From Pontederia crassipes (lineage: Eukaryota; Streptophyta; Magnoliopsida; Commelinales; Pontederiaceae), in NCBI GenBank assembly GCA_030549335.1, contig CM060195.1, positions 43,778,991-43,842,990 on the forward strand: 64,000 bases of DNA, given 5' to 3'. Each line of letters starts with the position of its first letter. The stretch's first letter is position 1. Of the stretch, positions 12,985-27,054 are shown piece by piece. Below the pieces are notes generated by a model that saw only the letters and a program-made list of their open reading frames with translations, was not told where the DNA came from and ran no database searches. Position numbers and translations under genes: made by a program.

Positions 12985-13185
12985 TTTAATACAACAACAA
13001 TAACAAAGCCTTATCCCACTAGGTAGAGACAATTATATGAATCATACGACGTCATTCCGCATTCGTTGATCCATGTTCATAAGATTCGACAGGATTTTAC
13101 ACTGACTGTCGAGGCCTAACACAATTCTCCTCCTTTATCCAGACTTGGGACTGACTATAAAACATAGTCAGAGTTCTTAAATGCA
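12985..13185 (-). mobile_element. RTE-type LINE/SINE retroposon 3' end
   Basis: On the minus strand this ends in a block complementary to agccttatcccactaggt followed by TTG-type repeats (acaacaacaataacaa on the plus strand at 12990-13005). The same 3' tail ends the LINE at 27072-27749, where it is preceded by reverse transcriptase-type coding sequence. Here the body is only about 180 bp, diverged and without a coding frame. It is either a 5'-truncated LINE copy or a SINE that shares the LINE tail. Confidence 0.65.
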
Positions 13186-13929
13186 TTCAATTATTTGGAG
13201 GGACTGTGATTTTATATGTATCTGCCAGTCAAGCTAAGCAACTTAACCCTTTTTTTCTCCTTTTTTTCTTCCTTGGACAGTCTGCAGGAAAAAAAAATTG
13301 TGGTCAATTGCTTATAATGCTTGCTTTGCTTTTTGCTGAGCTTGTGGAGATATGAAAGCAAAGGAAAATGATACATCCTCAAAGCAAATTAAGGCAATCA
13401 TGTGAAGCTTAGGATGATGCATGGTCACATATTATTGATGCATATAGTTAATATATATATATTAAAGCGCATGCACATGGTTAAGTGAATTACTTTCAGA
13501 TTACTTAAAGCAGAACCATTTTTTAATTAAATTATTGGCTTCTCTTGTAATGATTTTCAGATGTGAAGTTGACCCCTTTTTTTGTTCTAATCACAATGAG
13601 TTAGCAAAACTTAGGACCAAATTACAATAAAATTCATAAGTTATCTCTACCTCCATGACATGGACCACAAATTTGAGAAGCAGGCCATTAATAAGAAGAC
13701 AAGAATGCATGAGCATAATGTGGCATTACAAAAATAATAATAACAAATGTGTAGTGTAGTAAGTACTATATCTATAATTCATCTGATTGACCTTACACAC
13801 ACATAAAAATATTGCAGGGGCATCTGTTTTTACCCAAAATGCATTTGTCAAATGAAATTAAGTATCAGGTAAAAGGAATAAGATTAAAGCAGATGCATTC
13901 TTGTGTTCTTGAAAATAATTCTCATTTCC
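13186..13929. other. AT-rich intergenic DNA
   Basis: I see nothing beyond short (TA) runs (about 13450-13462). Confidence 0.4.
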
Positions 13930-14243
13930 TACTAGTCTACATACAAGTCCTTCTAGCTGCACCCTGAAACAAAGGCATTGCCAACTGCAACTGTGCAGGA
14001 CAGGATGGGTGGGACCATGCAAATGGAAGAAACGTGGTCATGCCAAAGCCATTCTGCAAAAGGTCACATCAAGCAGAAGAAGCTTAGCAATATTTGTTAG
14101 TCCTCTCCTCTCTCTCTCTCTCACACCTCCCCTACTTGCAAGCAACAGAACAGGGCGCAGCAGCAGCCACTCTCAATCTCTCTGCTCACCTGTAAACTTA
14201 GCTGGACACGGCAATTTTCTTTTATGGTACATCTTGGCAGGCC

Positions 14244-14330
14244 ATGGGCACAGCTGGAGTGCCCCAGTGGGGGCAAATGAAGGACAGTGAGGAGTTGAGG
14301 AGCATCTTCTTTTGCATCCTTTCTTTCCAG
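14244..14330 (+). CDS. Possible orphan first exon
   Basis: A CT-rich leader with a (CT) microsatellite (14101-14122) precedes an ATG in strong context (gccATGGgc) that opens a 29-codon frame beginning MGTAGVPQWGQMKDSEELRS. It is followed at 14330 by CAG|gtgttc, a possible donor, and a stop soon after if unspliced. Leader, start and donor together look like the first exon of a plant gene, but I find no later exon, and the plastid insertion begins 540 bases downstream. I do not recognise the protein. It may be a small peptide, a broken gene or chance. Confidence 0.25.
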
Positions 14331-14840
14331 GTGTTCACTTAAAAAAAAATTGCTCACCCTCCAAGAATAAAAGAAAAAAACACAAGCCCTAGGACAAGAA
14401 ATCCTTATAATATTTTTTAGATTACAAAAAAGTTTCATGAACCTAATATTATAAAAGGAAAAAATAATTATGTTACATTTTTAAAAAAATAGGACGATCA
14501 AACTTATATTAATTATCAATCGATTAAAGATGGATGATGAATTTTAAAAAGAATAAAGATTAAAAAATATATATAACTCGTAACTTCTTAATCTTCTAAG
14601 ACCTCCCTTTTCACTGTCATTTGCAAAATAATGAGATATGTTGATTTGAAATGAATGAGCATAAATTTTTACAACGTTTAGGAACTTTCTATAAATTTGT
14701 ATATGATTGTCACTCGAGGATATTGAGAGGATAAGTGTATCTATATGGATACAGTATATAGATAGATACATCGAAATATAGATTTACATCTCGGATGTTC
14801 CTACAAATGATTAGTGCATCATCTCATATAGTCATATTCT
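14331..14840. other. AT-rich spacer left of the plastid insertion
   Basis: No gene is seen. The left junction of the plastid block probably falls between about 14830 and 14870. Confidence 0.4.
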
Positions 14841-14871
14841 ATTTATAGGAATAAAATAGAAATTACCTCTG

Positions 14872-14963
14872 GGAGAGATGGCTGAGTGGTTGATAGCCCC
14901 GGTCTTGAAAATCGGTATAGTTCAAAACAAAAAACTATCGAGGGTTCGAATCCCTCTATCTCC
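14872..14963 (+). tRNA. Plastid-derived tRNA-Ser (UGA) copy
   Basis: The sequence folds as a long-variable-arm serine tRNA with the anticodon TGA in the loop after cggtct, a variable arm, and a T arm around gggttcgaatccc. It lies inside the plastid insertion, so it is a nuclear copy and probably not expressed as a functional tRNA. A few stem positions (for example in the variable arm) look changed from the usual plastid form. Confidence 0.85.
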
Positions 14964-15097
14964 TTTTGTTTGTTGAATAAATTTGTTTTTTTATTCGTTT
15001 GGCTTGACCCATTATTTTTCCTAAAAGAGAATGGCTCGGCTATCCCACGTAGCCGAGCCAGAACAAAAAAAATAATAGAACAATAAATAAGAAAATG

Positions 15098-16913
<1,816 letters not shown>

Positions 16914-16986
16914 GCCCCTATCGTCTAGTGGGTCAGGATATCTCTCTTTCAAGGAGGCAGTGGGGATTCGACTTCCCCTGGGGGTA
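16914..16986 (+). tRNA. Plastid-derived tRNA-Glu (UUC) copy
   Basis: A 73-base match in form to plastid trnE: begins gcccctatcgtctagtgg, TTC anticodon in the loop ctctTTCaag, and ends with the stem partner ggggta. Two or three positions (gtgggtcagg, ggatatc) differ from the usual form. In chloroplasts this tRNA also supplies glutamate for tetrapyrrole synthesis; this nuclear copy is not expected to. Confidence 0.88.
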
Positions 16987-17045
16987 CGGTACTACGAAAG
17001 GAAGTTGATCATGGGTTATCAATAAACCTAGAAAAAATTCTTCCT

Positions 17046-17129
17046 GGGTCGATGCCCGAGCGGTTAATGGGGACGGACTGTAAATTCGTTGGTGATATGT
17101 CTACGCTGGTTCAAATCCAGCTCGGACCA
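17046..17129 (+). tRNA. Plastid-derived tRNA-Tyr (GUA) copy
   Basis: An 84-base sequence beginning gggtcgatgcccgagcgg, with the anticodon GTA in ggactGTAaattc, a long variable arm, and the T loop ggttcaaatcc. The last stem reads ctcggacca where ctcggccca would pair with the 5' end, a mismatch that suggests decay after transfer. Confidence 0.88.
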
Positions 17130-17526
17130 ATAATTCGCACGCTCCATAAATATGATAGAACTTATTTGTCCTCCAGAAAAAAAGAAACGCCTGATCCGTA
17201 AAAAGAAAAGAAATCCTTTTTTCTCTATCCATGTTCTCTTATTTGTTCTTTCCTATCTTTCTAACGGTCTAGATTCATGATCCTTGATTAAATTAAGTTA
17301 AGGATCATGAAAGGAAAAATGGAGATTTTTTTCATTGAACGATTGATTAATCATTTTTTTGGCAAAAAAAGAACCATCGGTTACTAGTAATCTGTGTCAA
17401 TCTCACTATAGTCGATATCCATGTAGATAGGATATTAGTCAATATATCATTCGTGTATTTGTTAAAACATGATGAATAGAATATTTTTCTGAAATCATTA
17501 AGAATATATATGCAATACACCTCACT
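17130..17526. other. trnY-trnD plastid spacer
   Basis: Spacer in the plastid insertion with no gene of its own. Confidence 0.6.
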
Positions 17527-17600
17527 GGGATTGTAGTTCAATTGGTCAGAGCACCGCCCTGTCAAGGCGAAAGTTGCGGGTTCGAGCCCCGTCAGTCCCG
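17527..17600 (+). tRNA. Plastid-derived tRNA-Asp (GUC) copy
   Basis: A 74-base sequence starting gggattgtagttcaattgg with anticodon GTC in ccctGTCaagg, T arm gggttcgagcccc, and an acceptor stem closing with cagtcccg. Minor changes in the anticodon stem (aaggcgaaagttgc) differ from the usual plastid form. Confidence 0.9.
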
Positions 17601-18719
17601 AATTTAATATCCGATGAATTGAGAAATTCATTTTTCCCTTTTGCGTGAAAAGGGATAGGTAGAAAGATCTTATCCCCAGCAGGGGATCCTTTTTCTTTTG
17701 TTTTTCATTTTAGATTTATCATCAGAAAAATACGAGAATTTCATATTTTCCGCTAGTTAAGGGATATATATTGGTATAATCGGCGGTGAGGGATATTAGT
17801 ATATTCAGCATTTTAAGAGATACTCGTCTTACTTTCTTTTTCGATTTTTTTTATCCATGAAATGGAATACCTATATTTTTACCGACAGTACATATATAAA
17901 CTGTATTCATTTATTGTACGATATACAATGAACTTAACCTTGACAGAGTACTTGTCGAGGTAAACAAATGACAACTTCTTCCAGTTCCTACTTTCTTTGT
18001 TTATGTATCCTCAATGATTAATTGGAAACAATCTATCCTATCTCATTCTTATTCAAGTTGCACACTGAATTTTTGATATATGGCTTCCTTCCAGCTTCAA
18101 TCGAAGAAAGAGATACCAATCAAATAAAAGAAAAGACCAAGCAACACCCCTTGTTAGAAAATTTGTGGGAACATTCTATTCGACTATTATATCTTTTCCT
18201 TTTATATTTAACCTGCCCTTTTCCATTTTCTTTTTACTTCTACTTATTCTTTGAATCCGTGTGTGATCTATAGAATACCAGTTATATAATAAACACTACA
18301 TAATTGTATGTATTAAGTAGAAAGTGTAACGAAGCAAGAAGGTAGTTTATGGGGAAAAAGTAGAAAAGGATGAAAAATTCAATGGGATTCCTGATCCAAT
18401 AACGAATTCCATTTCGGATTTCGTATGGATAAAAGATCCTCATACACTTATATATATAATATTTCTATTCTTCTAAAAACTTGGATTGAGATTAGTTGCT
18501 ACGATAAGTGGTTAAACAACATATGCTTTATGCTATGCTCTATATTTCTTTAGTCGACAACTAGGAAAGCTTAACGAAGTTAATGCAATTTAAAATGGTT
18601 TGTCGAAATTTTTTGTTTTGTTTAATTGATATGTAGAAATTTAAAACGAGAAGATATATCCTAACTATAATTGCAATATTTTTATCATATGGATTATTAG
18701 AAATTGGTTTGCACTTTAA
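17601..18719. other. trnD-psbM-type plastid spacer passing into nuclear DNA
   Basis: 17601 to about 18470 reads like plastid spacer downstream of trnD. No psbM or petN frame is visible. Beyond about 18470 the sequence is ordinary AT-rich nuclear DNA. The 18022-18273 open frame is spacer noise. Confidence 0.5.
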
Positions 18720-19090
18720 GGATACCTTTGGTTCAAAATTTATTAAAAGGAAGGGAAGATAAAAATGTGAAGAAAATGTAAAAGAATAAAGGTGAATAGT
18801 TACTCTATTTAATTGATATCATTAGTAAAAGGAAAGAGAATGAATGTTAAGTGATTATTTTATTTAGACGATTTAATCTTTACATATATAATTATGAAAT
18901 ATGTCTTCCTCCTCATTTTCAATTTGGTTTGGGGGTAAAAAAAAAAGGTAACATTAAAAAGAAATAGAGAAAAAAGAGAAGGCTTACAACTTCGTTCCCT
19001 TCAGATTTAAATTTAATCAAACGAGGGGAACATATTCTTCTCATTTTTATTTCCTTCTTTATCCTTCTTTTACCCCAACCAAATAGACTC
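18720..19090. mobile_element. Tourist-like MITE (PIF/Harbinger type)
   Basis: A 371-bp element flanked by TAA on both sides (18717-18719 and 19091-19093), the usual Harbinger target. The ends are imperfect inverted repeats: ggatacctttggtt at the left and the complement of aaccaaatagactc at the right, both variants of the Tourist end GGGTCTGTTTGGTT. The subterminal purine-rich sequence on the left is mirrored by a pyrimidine-rich block on the right (19010-19075). It has no coding capacity. Confidence 0.7.
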
Positions 19091-19779
19091 TAATATTATC
19101 TTCATTTGTTGTCAAAATAATCATAGTTCTTACTACTTTTTTATATAAAGATCTCGATTTAGATGGCCTATTTATTTATCATGATGTTTCAAAAAAAAAT
19201 TAATTTGTAAAAAAATAAAATCAATGTAATTGAATAAACATGACAATTATGCTAACATATAATAATGCTCACTAATAAGTCATTGAATTTATTTATTACT
19301 GCGACATAGTTTTAATAATTTTTTAAATAATAATAAAAAAATGGAGAGAAAAAAGATAAAAACTTGGAAAACAAACGATATCACAGTTAACTAAAAAATT
19401 CTAAATTATGATTTTCTATTATATTTTCAATAAATAATTTTGATTAATTTTAAATATGTTTTGGTTAAATTTTATAGGATGTGAGAATTCAGATAGGTAA
19501 ATTTATGAAAAATAAAAATTAATGTAATTAAATAAATTTGATCATTATGTTAACTTATAAACTTAATGCTCATTATTGAATTGTTTCGTTTATTTATGAT
19601 CGTAATGTTTTTTTCCTGAAAAGAATCAAAATTTGAATAAAAAAGATAGAGAACTCTGAGAGAAGATAAAAAATACCATGTTTTATACTCTATATTAACA
19701 ACACAACTCAATCGACATTTAAACAACTTACAAATAAAATAATAAATTGTACTCATTAGCTTACTTTAATTTAACGACC
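19091..19779. other. AT-rich intergenic DNA
   Basis: Two diverged direct copies of a motif running from taaactcattga-type to gaaaaataaaaattaatgtaatt occur (about 19195-19290 and 19500-19590). No gene is seen. Confidence 0.35.
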
Positions 19780-21850
19780 TGAAATTTTTAGAAATAAATA
19801 AAAGATATTTCAATTAGGTATTTGAATTTGGAAAATTATTATTTATTTATTTTTAGAATTATTTAATTCTGAAATTGATGAAAATTAGAGGAGATGTTCG
19901 AAAGATAAGATAGAGTTTTAGAAGGGGTGAAATTGCTATGAAGATATTTATGGAATTATTAAGTTAATTCGAATTTATTTAAATATAAATAATTATGGGG
20001 TGATTAACTAGTGATGGATGGTCAAAATTAATTTTAAAATAGTCCAATGCCTAATAGAAATAAAAACCCAAGCATACATCTATAAATAGATCTCCTTTCA
20101 ACCAAATAAAAATATTACACCACGAGCTCCATTTTGTTCTTCATTTTCACGCAAATCGAAATGTTCCAAAAGACATCCGATGACTACTTTTGAATCCCTA
20201 CTTAGAATAAGAGGCTCAAGGTAACGGACACGAGTTTTAAGATCACATCGCAGAGATATAGTCAGCCAAAGTACGACGTCTAGACAACTCGCGCACCAGT
20301 TCGATTGATTTTTTAATTAATTTTAGGTACGTAGAGGGAATTCTTATGTCGTCGATTTTTCGTAACATGGAACTCTATTATCTTCTCCTTTGTGCCAAGA
20401 ATCTATTGATATAAATTGTACATCGTTTGAATATCGTATGGTATAGTTATGGTAGTCAGAAAATCGTGTTGGAACACGTTTTCCCGCTGGCGATGTCTGA
20501 CCAACACGGTTCGTGTTGAGGCTGACACGGCTCGGCTTCTGATAAACACGGCCCGAGTTCTATTGAATCCAAACCGCGTTGATGCATATCGAATCGGAAC
20601 TAGACATGGATCGGGTCAACGACGATGCGGTCCGAATTTTTTGGTGACACGGTCCGTGTTTTCCGAACACAATCCATGTTTGATCGATTGATTGCCACGA
20701 GCGTGAACCGGCCAACCCGTCTAGGTTCGCACCTTACCCTGCCCAGGTTCTATCTCTATCGAGGGATTTTTGGTTGTTTCGAACACGACCTAAATTCTAC
20801 TTGACGCAAGCGAGGTTCTAGGTACAGGAAACTTATTTTTGAATATTTTATTATGGATAATTGAATGTTTATTATGGTTAATCGTTCCTGACCATCCATG
20901 ATCATCTTATTAACAAATCTGATATCATCATACTCTTTAAATTTGACTTTGAAATTATTGATATTATTGTTCCATCTAATCATGTGATTCATCAAGTTTT
21001 CTTCTAATTGGGTCCTTGTTTAACATAAATTGAATTATTAAAGGTATATTTTTATGGTAAGATAAAAGATGAAAACTGTTGGATCTCCATATTCTCCGAT
21101 GGTCTCTAAGCGCCTTGGACCATATTGTTATCATATTGGATAGGGTAGATAGTGCATCCAGAGGTTTGAGACGGCATTCTTTAGGAAAGTTATAACTGTC
21201 ATGTGATGGTCATGCTCTACCGCCATAACGAATTATGGTTCAGCGCTATTACTGGAGGTGATTTGCCATAGTTTCATTCATCACTGACTTACAAGAAAGA
21301 GACATAGAGTTTTTCCTTAATTGATCGAGAGTTCTGTATTATATTGGATAATTTCAAAAATGTAATTGAATTGAATCATGGTCATTCGGATATTGACGTT
21401 GTCTAACATCGCCTCCGCCTATTAAATAGTATGAGAACTATTATTGATCGATGATCATTGATATTGATATTGAATTGGAATTATTAAATTGGATAGTGTA
21501 TCAGACATAATTGATTATCATTAATTCTTCATTGATATTGACTGGTCTTTTGACCTCTTTTCTGATCCTCTACATTGTTTTATGGTTATATTGATTTATT
21601 CATTTATTGAGCTCTTATTCTATTGATCCATTCAGTGCTCTATTACTTATTATATCATATTGTTATTGATTTAACGAGCACTATTGATTATTGCTATGGT
21701 TAGACTCTATGTATTAAGTATTTTTATACTTGTGAATTTTCTTCTGTATATGAATTCATGCAGATGAGATGATGATAGAGAATGGTGATGCAGATGGTCA
21801 GGTTCAATAATAAAAATGTTGCACGCGATGTAAAATTTAGTCATACTAAA
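19780..21850 (+). mobile_element. Probable solo LTR of a Ty3-type retrotransposon
   Basis: The 5' side has an aacgacctgaaatttt start like the TGTAACACC-type LTR starts. A TATA box (tctataaataga, about 20077-20088) is followed by a leader-like section. A GC-rich degenerate array lies at 20460-20760. The end near 21780-21850 is of the kind seen at plant Ty3 LTR ends (ttgcacgcgatgtaaaattt). No gag or pol is seen on either side. Ends and target duplication are not resolved, so the limits are approximate. The small open frames in it are not genes. Confidence 0.45.
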
Positions 21851-24800
21851 TTCATATAGTAGTTATTATTTTTTCGCACTTTTATTAATGTGAATTTATT
21901 GCCTAATAATGAGAAACCCCTCGAGACCTCTCCCACTCCAAATTGCATGAGAAAAATCCAGCGCCTGAGTTTATGTAGAAGAAAAAAGTTAAAATGCTGA
22001 CGAAAGCAGTAGGACAAAAAGAGTAGATTCAACCACACATATTTGGATTTCTTTGAATTTTAGATTCATTTTCATAAATTTTATTACTCATATACCATTT
22101 ACAACTGTTAAAATAATATAAATGAAATAATATATGGAAAATTATATATAAAATGAAGAAAATGTGTTTAACATGTAGGCCGTTAATTAGGGATAAACTT
22201 GGAATAAAGGACTCAATAGTCGTATTAGTTCATTTTATTTGCATTATATCTGGGTTAAGTTGGTAATACTTGATTTTGGTTAGTATGATATTTGGGCGTA
22301 TTCTTGAAACTCGCCTTTTTATATATAAAAGCAATAGTTATAGAAAGCTTTTGTTTAATCCAATGACTTGATTCAACCTAAGTTTAGCCTTTACATTTGT
22401 CTAGTGAAACTCAAAAGAGGATTAATGTGTCATGTATTAGACATGTTATGCACTTGGCATGACAAAACCATGTGTATTTTAAGACATTACATGACTCAGA
22501 TGCATAGGTGGAGGGTTTATCTCTTTATAATTGTGTTATTCATTTCTTGATTGTTACATATTTTCTTATTATAAAATTAATGATCCGCCAACAAAGTCCC
22601 AAACTTTTGAGGTTTAATATATTTCTCTCTTTTGTAGACATATTCCACTTATGTCTTCATCCAGACAGAGAATTAGATGCAAGCTGCAAGTTTGGGATCA
22701 ACAAGGAAGTTACAATTATCAACATTTAGAAAGAGGTAGAATATATGATAGAACGTTCCATAATCCATAATCTCTCTCTTGATCATTAAAGAAATCAATA
22801 TGATATAGAATACAATGCAAAAGAAAACAGTATACAATTTGGTAGTGTTTGATTCAAAATTTGTTATAGCCTGAATAGATATAGGTATATTCATGGTATA
22901 GTTATTCTCATTTGAGTTTATTTGCTAAGTAATCATTATTGTGATAGATTTCAACACGTATTTAATTGAATACAAGAATAGCAAGGTGGAAAAGACTTAG
23001 ACTTATATCGTTTATAAAATATGGTATAATGTGTTTCCCTTTAATTAAAAAAATATGAAAATTTTGATATTTTCATTTGATTTACCATGAATGATAAGTG
23101 ATCATTTCAGAAATACCATGAATCAAATTATAACATCTCTTTTATAAAATTTTTAATTTTAATATTTACACACGAACACAAATTTTATATGTTTCTTATA
23201 TTCTTATGAGTTTTTTATTGAAATATTATTATTTTATTAAATATCTTATTTATTAATATTTGTTTTATTAAATTTTAAATATTAGTTTTTTTCTTAAAGT
23301 TTTATTATTAAATATTTAATTGATCAATAGTTATGTTAGATATCCGTACAAGCAGATATTTGCCCTCCCACATGTATAACTTTTGACAACATTTATATCC
23401 AAGGTGGATGCAAGTTGTTTTCTAGTGACAAAATTATGATAGATGTTTGAACGTTTGAATATAAACTAGGGGACAAGTTATTATTCTTTAAGTAATACTC
23501 AACCAAATACCACAAAAAGCTCGTAACAGTGAACAACATGAGTACTTAAGCTGCCTGAGCTGTCACAATAATGATAAAATTAGTATTGAGCTTAACTTTG
23601 TTGAGTTGGAAAGCAGCAGGGGAGCATAGCATGTCAAAATTCAATTAGTTTAGTTGTTCTACTCCTCGTCAATCCAATTACCTTCAGCCCTACATACTTA
23701 TTTTCTTGTGCAGTTGTTATCAGAACTTAATCTTTATTTATTATTTCTAAACTCTTTATTCCAAGTGGCATGTACTGAGGAAAGTTACCCAAGAACATGT
23801 TCAGAGTTGTTGGAGCTTAGAGATTCCAGAAGACAAAAAAATACTTGGGCACATAAATGACCAGCAAATAAGAATTAAGGCATGGAACAAAAAAGCTGAC
23901 TCCATTTTACAAATGCAACAGGCATTGTACCTTTAGATGGCAAGAGGAGGTACTTAACAGGTGTATATCTCCTTGGATCAATTTCCAACAGTGTGTATAC
24001 AGTGGGAGGTTTAACACTTAACAGGTGTCAGCACTATTTTTTTGATTGATAATGTCAGCATGAGTACAAATGCACAGAGGGAAAGGAGTCTTTAATACTT
24101 ATGATCTGCCCTGTTCATAAGTGGTTGACTTTGGTAGCCTATTAATGGATAAGGCTCTTGAGATGGATCTCATGGTTAGAATCAAGCCTTGAGATGGATC
24201 TCATGGTAAGAGTCAATGTTAGTACTCCATCCATCTGTTTTTTTGACATAACTCATGTTACTTTCCTGCAGCAGAAATCATATATCTTCACATTGACTCC
24301 AATCCAGCACACTTCTCGCTTCTTGCTCATTGTCCCTTCATCCATGGAAGAGGTTGCTGAAGCAGATACATGTTCCTCGATGCCTTTCTCCTAGAGATGG
24401 TGTCAATTTTAACCGGAAGCTTTTGTTCCTTGGGGCCATCCATCAGGAAGTGTAACGAGAAAAATATGAGATTAATTTTAGGTTAATTTCATTGTGGACA
24501 TATGAGCTAATAATTTTGATGGCACATGACTAACTGGCTAAAGGTTGACTTCTGAACATTAGAAAATAACTTGTAAAGCTCAATACTAGAGTTTTGTCTG
24601 AAATGTAAATAGTTCATTAACAGTTCATTAACCTTGCTGAGAACGGATTTAGGTCGCAAATCAGTTGGTAAACGAAGATAATTCAGGCAACTATGAGTGG
24701 TATATATTTGCCAAAAGGTGCCCTTTACTCATACTGACACTACTGATTCAAATTTTCCTTGTCCGAGCACTTTTGACCAATCACATTCCAATATCTGCCT

Positions 24801-25591
24801 GCTAGTTATTAGGAGTACCTAAAAGGTGGAACACCGAGAAAAGACTAAACGCAAGTGTGCATCTTCATGGATAGTGAATTTAGAATCACGCATCACCATG
24901 TAACATAGGATCAATTAGTAGAGGGTTCATCGACTTTAATTATACCTTACTACATTATCAAGTCCTTAACTCATTCAAAATATCCAAAAAGATTTCATAT
25001 AAAGGAATTCGGTTTCCTTGAACAACCAGTTAAGTCCTCAAATGAGGTTCTATAAGATAAATAAACTATGGCTTCTTCAACTTTTGAAGCCAAAATGTGA
25101 TTGAACAGAATTTAAATGAGAATGGGAATTATCACTTAGCTTCAGATATGCTAAAGCCATTCTGTCATAATACCCCAGTTAGACAAACCAAAGTATAATC
25201 AGGGCCCATGCTTTAAAATGGTAAATTTTGTCATAGATTTCATTGACAGCCAGACAGAAACACGAGTGTTTCGAGAAAAGGTAATATCCCATTGAAGTAA
25301 GTAGTCCCAAGCTTTTGCAGCAGCTAGTATCAGTGACAAATCACTTAGTATGATGACACGTTACCACCATTTTCTGAGAGGGACATTCCACAAAAAATTA
25401 CACCCTTGGTTGAGTCAGTGTTGGGTCTTGAATGGCAAATTAAATAGCTCATGCACAAGAATAATTATCCTTCTTTCTGAGAAAAAGAAAAGGTATCCTT
25501 AAAGTTTAAGCAGAACACATCAGTTTTCAGCCATATCAACAGGCAACAACAGGAATGCTAATTTAACTAGCTATTGTCAAGAGTAAACACC
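21851..25591. other. Intergenic DNA, no gene recognised
   Basis: AT-rich sequence with no supported gene. A local imperfect direct repeat (cttgagatggatctcatgg) occurs at about 24158-24205. A possible decayed MITE (ends tgtttgattcaaa and its near-complement) lies at about 22845-23145. The open frames at 22368-22894, 23654 and 24158 have no recognisable domains. Confidence 0.4.
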
Positions 25592-26065
25592 TCAAAATCT
25601 GGATTCATCAACACGACCCTTGTGCAGTTGAAATGCTGGATTCACCCATGCTCCACAGCTGCACTGCATGCCAGACCAATTGAATGAACCCAAACGTGCC
25701 TTACAACCCAAGCACCAAAGTTTCTCTTCCACGTTCCCATCTTCCACTGTTTCAGATTTTGACAGAAATGACAAATAAGAATGTTTTCCTTCCCCATTCT
25801 GGAAACAGAAGAAATGTGAATGAGTAACATGCATACCAGTTTGCATCCACTTCATGGGCTCTACAAAAATTGACGAACACTCGGAAGGCTTCTTGTTTGT
25901 TTCCAATGGATTATCTCTTTTCTTCCATTTAAAAGAACGTTCACCTTGACCCTGTTCATGAGGGACCACATTTTCTTGCGAGGCAACAATTCTACGACAT
26001 CTTTTGCAGCGATATATAATTTGAGGTTTCTGTTCAGTTTCTATCTCCCTTTGTCCAGTTTCCAT
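25592..26065 (-). CDS. DUSP12/YVH1-type zinc-domain protein (phosphatase domain absent)
   Basis: Two exons, 26065-25837 and 25746-25592, join across a 90-bp intron (G|gt...cag|TG) to give 127 residues. Splicing restores the family phrase FVEPMKWMQTVEDG; the unspliced frame stays open but inserts 30 alien residues. The protein matches the C-terminal zinc-binding half of DUSP12/YVH1 dual-specificity phosphatases: YRCKRCRR (Cys20, Cys23), ENVVPHE (His36), ECSSIFVEPMKWM, CLGC (88, 91), LGSFNWSGMQCSCGAW (Cys105, Cys107), then PAFQLHKGRVDE. The N-terminal phosphatase domain with its HCxxGxxR loop is missing. Plants are known to have such a stand-alone gene, annotated as probable inactive phosphatase-like (Arabidopsis At4g18593 type). 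In yeast and animals this zinc domain helps YVH1 act in 60S ribosome maturation, but a role here is inference. The start is uncertain: an upstream exon could splice in just before the ATG. Confidence 0.85.
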   Translation of the reverse strand: METGQREIETEQKPQIIYRCKRCRRIVASQENVVPHEQGQGERSFKWKKRDNPLETNKKPSECSSIFVEPMKWMQTGMHVTHSHFFCFQNGEGKHSYLSFLSKSETVEDGNVEEKLWCLGCKARLGSFNWSGMQCSCGAWVNPAFQLHKGRVDESRF

Positions 26066-27054
26066 TTGATCCTTTCAACAAATCATAATGTTAGTGATGT
26101 CAAAGAATAAATTGAATTATGAATGACTAATTACAAGCATGCATAAAATTTCACAAATGAAAGTTATGATAAAAATAATAAGCCAGATCTTTCAATCCTT
26201 ATAGTTCATTCCTACAACACATAAAAACCAACAAGATTCATGTGTCACAAGGAAACGAATAATGAATTCATATGCTAATAATAATAGTAATGAACAGATA
26301 GAATACTTAAATTTACAGACCACACATGTAAGCTTAAACACAAAAGACATGCATACAACAATACTGACAAGTGACAAGTATCTGTCTGATATTGCTGAGA
26401 TAAATCCCAGATGCCAATCTTATCACCAGAATATGTTTATAATAAGATATCAGCTCAATAAAGACAACAAACTGGCATGATAAGAGGGAGATAAACCATG
26501 AGGAATCAATTTGATACTTTATGTTGCCAATGCTATTCAAATCAGAAGAAAGAAAGATTTCGTGACTTCATAGGAGTTGAAATTCTTTGTCTGTTTCATC
26601 TTTTAGGATACAAAATATAGAAACATCTTCACCAACACTTTTTTTTTCTGATTATAAATGGAGGTACAATGGCCCAAGGTTGAAAATATTATGATCTTGA
26701 TTGTAGGATTGTACAATCTTATCTAAAATTCACGATCTCAATCTCAAATCTGTTATCAATTTTGTAAGATCAAGATTTAGATTATACGATCCTAAATTGT
26801 TGTTCCATCTTTTTTCAATTTATTTTATTTTCATCAAGTGCAACATGGTTTTCTAGAAAGAAACTTAAGAGGAAGATGGTTATGATTACACTTCTAATAC
26901 TATTTTTTTTTAAAAAAAAGAAATTTAATATTAAATACATATTAAAAGTTGTTTTAATGTTAATTATATAAGTAAGAAATCTTAATAGGATAGTAGATCA
27001 ATTAACATTATTTGTAATTTGTATCATTACAAATTTATTACAATTTTTATAATT
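26066..27054. other. Upstream region, or 5' intron, of the zinc-domain gene
   Basis: AT-rich with no coding sequence. Sequence around 26690-26800 carries several variants of aatcttgat/gatcttac, a weak local repeat. If the GC-rich region at 28860-29340 is the 5' exon of this gene, this would be intron. Confidence 0.35.

Noticed and set aside
25747..25836. Continuous open frame through the zinc-domain gene without an intron
   Set aside because: Reading through inserts 30 residues inside a highly conserved segment; the gt...ag splice restores the family sequence in phase.
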